Of a DNA stretch of 41,907 nucleotides, positions 37,044 to 41,907 are shown one piece after another. The DNA is from Candidatus Omnitrophica bacterium CG22_combo_CG10-13_8_21_14_all_43_16 (GTDB lineage Bacteria > Omnitrophota > Gorgyraeia > Gorgyraeales > Gorgyraeaceae). Below the pieces are notes generated by a model. That model made no database searches and had not been told where the DNA came from. It saw only the letters and a program-made list of their open reading frames with translations. The translations under genes and the position numbers were made by a program. The DNA lies in contig PCTH01000028.1 of assembly GCA_002771475.1 (NCBI GenBank), positions 1 to 41,907 on the forward strand. The letters are read 5' to 3'. How positions within the stretch are numbered: position 1 is the first letter of the stretch; each line of letters opens with the position of its first letter.

Positions 37044-38093
37044 TTATTTCCCCAATTTTTCCCTGATGATCTCCGCCCTCTTGACATCCCTCTGATTCGG
37101 GCTGAGTTTTTTCTTCTCCAATTTCTGCAAATGAGCCGGCTGGGTTATCACAAAAAGTTCGTTTATAAGCGTCCTGTCCGCCTGCTTAATGACCCCCAAA
37201 TCAACGCCAAGCCTTGCCAGAGAAAGAAGGTCGATGGTCTCTGTGCTGGTTATTATATGCGCGCTCTTCAGAGTGCCGTATGCCCGCCAAATTCTGTCTT
37301 CCAGGGCTTCTCTATTCTGCGCAAGAAGCGTCTCCCTGGCGCTCTGTTCGTGATCCACTATCTGTTTAATAATCCTGTCTATATTGTCAATTACATCCTC
37401 TTCTTTGTGCCCCAGGGAAACCTGATTTGATATCTGAAAAAAATTACCGCTTGCCTCTGTGCCTTCTCCGTACAGGCCCCGCGCGGTCAGGCTGAGTTTT
37501 GTAATTGCCTGCAGCACCTTCCCGATTTGTTTTGTCATTACAAGCGACGGCAGATGCAGCATTACACTAGCCCTCATGCCCGTGCCTGTGTTTGTCGGAC
37601 AGGCTGTCAGATAACCAAAATCCACGGAATACGCAAAGTCAAGGGAGTTGCCGAGTTCAGTGTCTATATCATTCAATATCTGCCACGCCTCTTTTAAATT
37701 AAAGCCTGATTTCATGACCTGCATGCGTATATGATCCTCTTCGTTTATCATTATGCTGATAACCTCATCCTGGCCCACGCATAACCCTTTATTCTCCGAA
37801 TCCACCATGTGTTCTTTGCTCATAAGATGCCTTTCCACGAGAAACTGCTTATCTATAGGATCAAGTTTTCCTATCTCGAGGAACAATGAATCTTTCAATT
37901 TCTTAATAGAAAGAATACTCTGTCTGGATGTTTCCAGCACAGTCTCCTGCTCTTTTTTGCTGGCCCAATGCGAAAAAGGATAATCAGCAAGGTTTCTCGC
38001 CAGCCTCACGCGCGAAGACATCACTATGTCGCAGACCGGACCCGTGCACCTGATCCACTCGCCTGTATTATTTAAGAGATCGTCTAATGTCAT
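37044..38093 (-). CDS. mcsB: Protein-arginine kinase McsB
   Basis: VMSSRVRLARNLADYPF, INEEDHIRMQVM, ACPTNTGTGMRASVMLHLPSL catalytic Cys region, and a C-terminal RDVKRA motif specific to McsB. Confidence 0.96.
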   Translation of the reverse strand: MTLDDLLNNTGEWIRCTGPVCDIVMSSRVRLARNLADYPFSHWASKKEQETVLETSRQSILSIKKLKDSLFLEIGKLDPIDKQFLVERHLMSKEHMVDSENKGLCVGQDEVISIMINEEDHIRMQVMKSGFNLKEAWQILNDIDTELGNSLDFAYSVDFGYLTACPTNTGTGMRASVMLHLPSLVMTKQIGKVLQAITKLSLTARGLYGEGTEASGNFFQISNQVSLGHKEEDVIDNIDRIIKQIVDHEQSARETLLAQNREALEDRIWRAYGTLKSAHIITSTETIDLLSLARLGVDLGVIKQADRTLINELFVITQPAHLQKLEKKKLSPNQRDVKRAEIIREKLGK

Positions 38094-38104
38094 AGCCTCT
38101 CCTA

Positions 38105-38608
38105 TTATTTATTATTCTTCTTCTCCGATTCCCTTATCTTATCGCGCAGCTTTGCAGCTTCTTCAAAATCCTCTTTCTGTATGGCTTTCTGAAGCTTTTC
38201 TTTCAGCGTATCCAGATCATTCTTCGCCTTTACCACCTTGGCTGCCCTTTTGGGAGATTTGCCGTAATGCTGCGTTGAACCGTGTATCCTTTTTAAAAGA
38301 GGGACCAGGGCTTCTTTGAATGTATTATAGCATTCGCCGCAGCCAAGCCTTCCGACCTTCTTAAAATCTTCATATGTAAGCCCGCACTTCGGGCATTTAA
38401 GTTTCACTGCCTCTGTCTTGGTCTTGGAAAACTGCGTACCCAAGTCAGCCAGGCCTGCCAGAAGGTCGGACAATCCGAAATGGCTCTCCATCTGCGCGCC
38501 TTTTTTCTGCGCGCATTCTTCGCACAGATGCAGCTCTGTTATCTGGTCGTCTATTATCTCTGTCAGATGAACAGTTGCCTGATTTTTAGCGCATATATTG
38601 CATACCAT
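38105..38608 (-). CDS. mcsA: McsA, zinc-finger activator of McsB
   Basis: MVCNICAKNQATVHLTEI...CEECAQKKG, CPKCGLTYEDFKKVGRLGCGECYNTF, C-terminal UVR motif LQKAIQKEDFEEAAKLRDKIRE. Confidence 0.94.
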   Translation of the reverse strand: MVCNICAKNQATVHLTEIIDDQITELHLCEECAQKKGAQMESHFGLSDLLAGLADLGTQFSKTKTEAVKLKCPKCGLTYEDFKKVGRLGCGECYNTFKEALVPLLKRIHGSTQHYGKSPKRAAKVVKAKNDLDTLKEKLQKAIQKEDFEEAAKLRDKIRESEKKNNK

Positions 38609-38620
38609 ATGTCCCTCCGA

Positions 38621-39493
38621 TTAATATTTTACGCCGTCTGTCTTTGTAAGTTTCCTGAATTCTTTCATCAGGTTCAACGTAGCCTTGCCCGGCTTTCCGG
38701 TTCCTATTATCCTCTTATCAACGCGGATAACAGGTATAATCTCAGCCGCTGTGCCTGTAAGAAAACACTCGTCTGCCGTATAGATATTATGCCTTGTAAT
38801 AACTTCTTCCTTCACTGTTATGCCCTGCTTGCCGGCAATACCCATAACGCTTGCCCTGGTAATGCCTTTAAGGATGCCGAGATAAGCCGGGGGCGTGATA
38901 AGGGAATTATCTTTTATAATAAAAATATTATCTCCTGTGCATTCCGCCACATACCCCTGGGCAGTAAACATCAACGCCTCTTCGCATCCTGAATTTATCG
39001 CCTCTATCTTTGCGAGGATATTGTTCAGGTAATTCAAAGATTTTATCTGAGGGTTCAACGCCTCCGGAATATTCCTTGGCGTAGGGACCGTAATGATGCT
39101 CAAGCCTTCTTTATACAATGATTCAGGATAAAGCTTGATACTATCCGTTATGATGACAATAGACGCGTTCTTGCACTTTCTCGGGTCAAGCCCGAGATCC
39201 CCTGCGCCTCTTGTCACGATAAGCCTGATATAGGCATTATCCAGATTATTCAGTTTAAGCGCGCCCACTACTGCCTTGGCCATCTCTTCCTTTGTAAGAG
39301 AGATGCTCAGCATGATCCCGTGAGCTGATTCATACAGCCTGTCAATGTGTTCCTTGAGTTTAAACACAAGCCTGTCATATGAGCGGATGCCTTCAAACAC
39401 GCCGTCACCGTACAAAAACCCGTGGTCAAAGACAGAAACCTTTGCCTGGTGTTTCTTAAAATATTCGCCGTTGATATAAATCTTTAATCCCAT
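38621..39493 (-). CDS. ilvE: Branched-chain amino acid aminotransferase (class IV)
   Basis: VFDHGFLYGDGVFEGIRSYDRLVFKLKEHIDRLYESA; SLNYLNNILAKIEA; AECTGDNIFI; GITRASVM. Confidence 0.92.
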   Translation of the reverse strand: MGLKIYINGEYFKKHQAKVSVFDHGFLYGDGVFEGIRSYDRLVFKLKEHIDRLYESAHGIMLSISLTKEEMAKAVVGALKLNNLDNAYIRLIVTRGAGDLGLDPRKCKNASIVIITDSIKLYPESLYKEGLSIITVPTPRNIPEALNPQIKSLNYLNNILAKIEAINSGCEEALMFTAQGYVAECTGDNIFIIKDNSLITPPAYLGILKGITRASVMGIAGKQGITVKEEVITRHNIYTADECFLTGTAAEIIPVIRVDKRIIGTGKPGKATLNLMKEFRKLTKTDGVKY

Positions 39494-40164
39494 AAAATCC
39501 TCCCGTCTTTCATTTCTATTATTTTATGCGCCTTTCTGGCAATCTCCTTGTCGTGAGTGACAATCACGATTGCGGTTTTATGTTTTTTATTCAGACTGAA
39601 TAATATATTCAATATCTCCTGTCCCATTTCAGAATCCAGGTTGCCTGTAGGCTCGTCGCACAATAATACTTTCGGATTATTTACGAGCGCCCTTGCTATA
39701 GCAACCCTCTGCTGCTCTCCTCCCGAGAGTTCTCCGGGCCTGTGGTGCATCCTTTTTCCAAGCCCCACGTCTTCCAGCAGTATTTCAGCTTTATTTCTTA
39801 TGCCCTGTTTCCTGTTTCCTGCCTCCTGCCCCTTTATCAGCGCCGGCAATATTACATTTTCCAAAGCTGTAAACTCAGGCAACAAATGATAAAATTGGAA
39901 CACAAACCCTATCTTTTGATTTCTGAATCTAGCCCTTTTAACGTCATCCAGGCTGTAAAAATCAGAATTGTCCAGAAATACCCTGCCTGAACTTGGCCTG
40001 TCTATACCTCCCAATATATGTAAAAGCGTTGACTTGCCGGCCCCTGAAGGGCCTACAATAGCTATTATCTCGTCTTTTCTTAATTCTAAGCTGACTCCCT
40101 TTAAGACATGCAGCTCTCTTTTTCCGTCTTTATATGTCTTATGAATATTGTCCGCTCGTAGCAT
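39484..40164 (-). CDS. lolD: Lipoprotein-releasing ABC ATPase LolD
   Basis: IVGPSGAGKSTLLHILGGIDRPSSG, FVFQFYHLLPEFTALENVILPALI, LSGGEQQRVAIARALVNNPKVLLCDEPTGNLD. Confidence 0.95.
   Translation of the reverse strand: MLRADNIHKTYKDGKRELHVLKGVSLELRKDEIIAIVGPSGAGKSTLLHILGGIDRPSSGRVFLDNSDFYSLDDVKRARFRNQKIGFVFQFYHLLPEFTALENVILPALIKGQEAGNRKQGIRNKAEILLEDVGLGKRMHHRPGELSGGEQQRVAIARALVNNPKVLLCDEPTGNLDSEMGQEILNILFSLNKKHKTAIVIVTHDKEIARKAHKIIEMKDGRILWD
39803..39830 (-). repeat. Degenerate 7-nt tandem repeat inside lolD
   Basis: Minus strand ggcagga-ggcagga-aacagga-aacaggg; encodes part of GQEAGNRKQGIRNK. Confidence 0.75.
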
Positions 40165-40166
40165 GT

Positions 40167-41348
40167 CTACTCGTATCTAAGCGCTTCTACCGGCTCCATT
40201 TTCGCTGCCTGCCAGGACGGATAAAGCGTTGATAATAAACTTATGATCATTGCCGCAGCTATAACTGTTATTGCATCCCCCATCTCCAGATTAACGGGAA
40301 GCCTGTCTATATAATAAATATCCTTTGGCAGTTTTATAAATTGATACGTCTTTAATAAATACGAGATGCCGAAACCTCCTATGGCTCCCAGAACAGTCCC
40401 TGCAAAGCCTATCAAAAAACCGTCCAGCATAAATATCTTTCTTATGCTTTTATTGTCAGCGCCTATTGATTTTAGTATGCCTATATCTTTTGTCTTTTCC
40501 ATCACCATCATTATGAGGGTACTGGCTATGTTGAAACACGCCACCACCACTATAAGAGCGAGTATTATAAACATGGTTATCTTTTCAAGCTTCAGCGCGC
40601 TGAAAAGATTTTTGTTCAATTCAGACCAGCTTCTGACCCAGTAATCAAAACCTATTTTTTCCTGGACATCTTTTTTTATATTGTCCGCCTTGTTTACGTC
40701 ATCCACCCTCACGCCTATGCCGCCCGCCATATTGCCTGTATTGTAAAAGTTCTGGGCGCCTTCAAGATTTGTGAACACAAGATTCATGTCATATTCAAAC
40801 ATCCCTGAATTGAATATGCCGGCTATCTTAAAGCTTTTCGGCTTGGGATCTGCCGCAGAAATAAGAGAAATAGCATCTCCTATTTTTAAACCCAGCTTTA
40901 AAGAAAGCTCCTTTCCGATCAGGACAGTATCTTTTTTAACCTCTATCGTGCCGGATTCCAGGTATTTTTGTATATTAGTGACGTCCTTTTCTCTTGCCGG
41001 GTCTATGCCTCTTAATACTACCCCCAAGACCTGTTCATCCTGCCTTATCAGGGCCTGGCCGTTTATAAAAGGCGAACTTGCTTTCACATGGGGTATCTTA
41101 TTTATCTCTGCTACAACAGCGTTATAATCGGTTATCCCGCCTTCTTTTTCAATTATTATATGCGAATTCGTACCTACTATCTTTTCGCGAAGGTCATTAT
41201 CAAAACCGCTCATGACAGCCAATACTACAATAAGCGCTGTCACGCCCAAGGCTACGCCCATTATTGATATAAAACTTATAATGGAAATAAACTTTTCCTT
41301 GCGCCTCGATATTAAATATCTAAAACTGATCCATAATTCGTATGACAT
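40167..41348 (-). CDS. lolC: Lipoprotein-releasing system permease LolC/LolE
   Basis: MSYELWISFRYLISRRKEKFISIISFISIMGVALGVTALIVVLAVMSGF; MacB-like periplasmic domain and 3 C-terminal TMs. Confidence 0.94.
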   Translation of the reverse strand: MSYELWISFRYLISRRKEKFISIISFISIMGVALGVTALIVVLAVMSGFDNDLREKIVGTNSHIIIEKEGGITDYNAVVAEINKIPHVKASSPFINGQALIRQDEQVLGVVLRGIDPAREKDVTNIQKYLESGTIEVKKDTVLIGKELSLKLGLKIGDAISLISAADPKPKSFKIAGIFNSGMFEYDMNLVFTNLEGAQNFYNTGNMAGGIGVRVDDVNKADNIKKDVQEKIGFDYWVRSWSELNKNLFSALKLEKITMFIILALIVVVACFNIASTLIMMVMEKTKDIGILKSIGADNKSIRKIFMLDGFLIGFAGTVLGAIGGFGISYLLKTYQFIKLPKDIYYIDRLPVNLEMGDAITVIAAAMIISLLSTLYPSWQAAKMEPVEALRYE

Positions 41349-41350
41349 AT

Positions 41351-41907
41351 CTATGCTTCCGGTTTTAACTGCGGGAATAAGATTACATCTCTTATAGACG
41401 GCTGATTTGCAAAAAGCATTACCATCCTGTCAATGCCTATGCCGAGCCCGCCTGCCGGCGGCATCCCGTATTCCAACGCCCTCACAAAATCCTCATCTAT
41501 TTTCTTTACGCCTTCCTGCCCGACCAGTTGCTCCTCAAATCTTTTTTTCTGCTCTATAGGATCATTCAATTCTGAATACGCATTTGCGATTTCCATTCCG
41601 CCCATAAAAAGCTCAAACCTGTCTGTCAAAAGCGGGTTTTCTTTTTTCCTTTTTGCAAGAGGGCACAGTTCGGCAAATAAATCCACCACAAAGATAGGTC
41701 TGTCCCCCGTCTCAGGCTCTAGCATCTCTGTTATGATGTTGGCTATCTGAGAACGCGTAATATCCTTTGCTTTAAAATCTATACTCTTGGCTTTAAGCTT
41801 TTTTACCCACACATCGGAAGAATCGTCCGGATTTATATCAAACTTCTTTTTTATCTCTTCGGCGAATGACCATCTCGGCCACGGAGGAGTCAGGTCAATA
41901 AGTTCTT
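41351..41907 (-). CDS. lysS: Lysyl-tRNA synthetase class II, C-terminal part (runs off window end)
   Basis: RFELFMGGMEIANAYSELNDPIEQKKRFEEQ, ALEYGMPPAGGLGIGIDRMVMLFANQPSIRDVILFPQLKP; frame open to the window edge. Confidence 0.96.
   Translation of the reverse strand, partial: ELIDLTPPWPRWSFAEEIKKKFDINPDDSSDVWVKKLKAKSIDFKAKDITRSQIANIITEMLEPETGDRPIFVVDLFAELCPLAKRKKENPLLTDRFELFMGGMEIANAYSELNDPIEQKKRFEEQLVGQEGVKKIDEDFVRALEYGMPPAGGLGIGIDRMVMLFANQPSIRDVILFPQLKPEA

Noticed and set aside
455-41750. Many plus-strand ORFs of 60-216 aa listed in the ORF track
   Set aside because: They lie antisense to confidently identified minus-strand genes and show Ser/Pro/Phe-rich shadow-frame composition; only 1410-2000 looks real.
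1-41907. CRISPR arrays, rRNA, tRNA, transposases or prophage
   Set aside because: No regularly spaced direct repeats, no RNA gene signatures in the short gaps, and no transposase or phage ORFs were seen by eye; a tRNAscan/Infernal run would be needed to be certain.

Overview
The window is a compact bacterial chromosome segment. Nearly every gene lies on the minus strand in a chain of overlapping or tightly abutting genes; one small gene (1410-2000) is on the plus strand. From low to high coordinate it holds: dprA (partial), aroK, a predicted outer-membrane protein (+), aroC, prepilin peptidase, aroE, leuA, ilvC, ilvH, ilvB, ilvD, a parvulin PPIase, greA, alr, tsaB, tsaE, thiL, mtnA, a DUF362/ferredoxin protein, a CPBP protease, tatD, a NifS/IscS cysteine desulfurase, metG, a PSP1/RicT protein, holB, tmk, cysS, ispF, ispD, a PIN-TRAM (YacL-like) protein, mlaD, mlaF, ruvB, ruvA, ruvC, mlaE, an AsmA-like exported protein, clpC, mcsB, mcsA, ilvE, lolD, lolC/E and lysS (partial). 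The Mla/Lol genes indicate a diderm. The gene content would fit an uncultured diderm lineage such as Omnitrophota, but I cannot prove this from the sequence. I saw no CRISPR, rRNA, tRNA, transposase or classical defence island. The most unusual signals are not protein-coding. (1) Two related large inverted-repeat elements lie at 18040-18281 and 25193-25374, with a shared core and a compensatory base-pair change. (2) A second small palindromic repeat family has one intergenic copy (3833-3874) and one copy in frame inside mtnA (16531-16574), again with compensatory stem changes. (3) Most gaps longer than 30 nt in the gene chain contain a strong hairpin that lacks a terminator U-tract. At gene-order level there is a Bacillus-like mcsA-mcsB-clpC ... 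yacL-ispD-ispF-cysS order in a diderm. It has no ctsR, and an mla/ruvCAB block sits where radA-disA would be.
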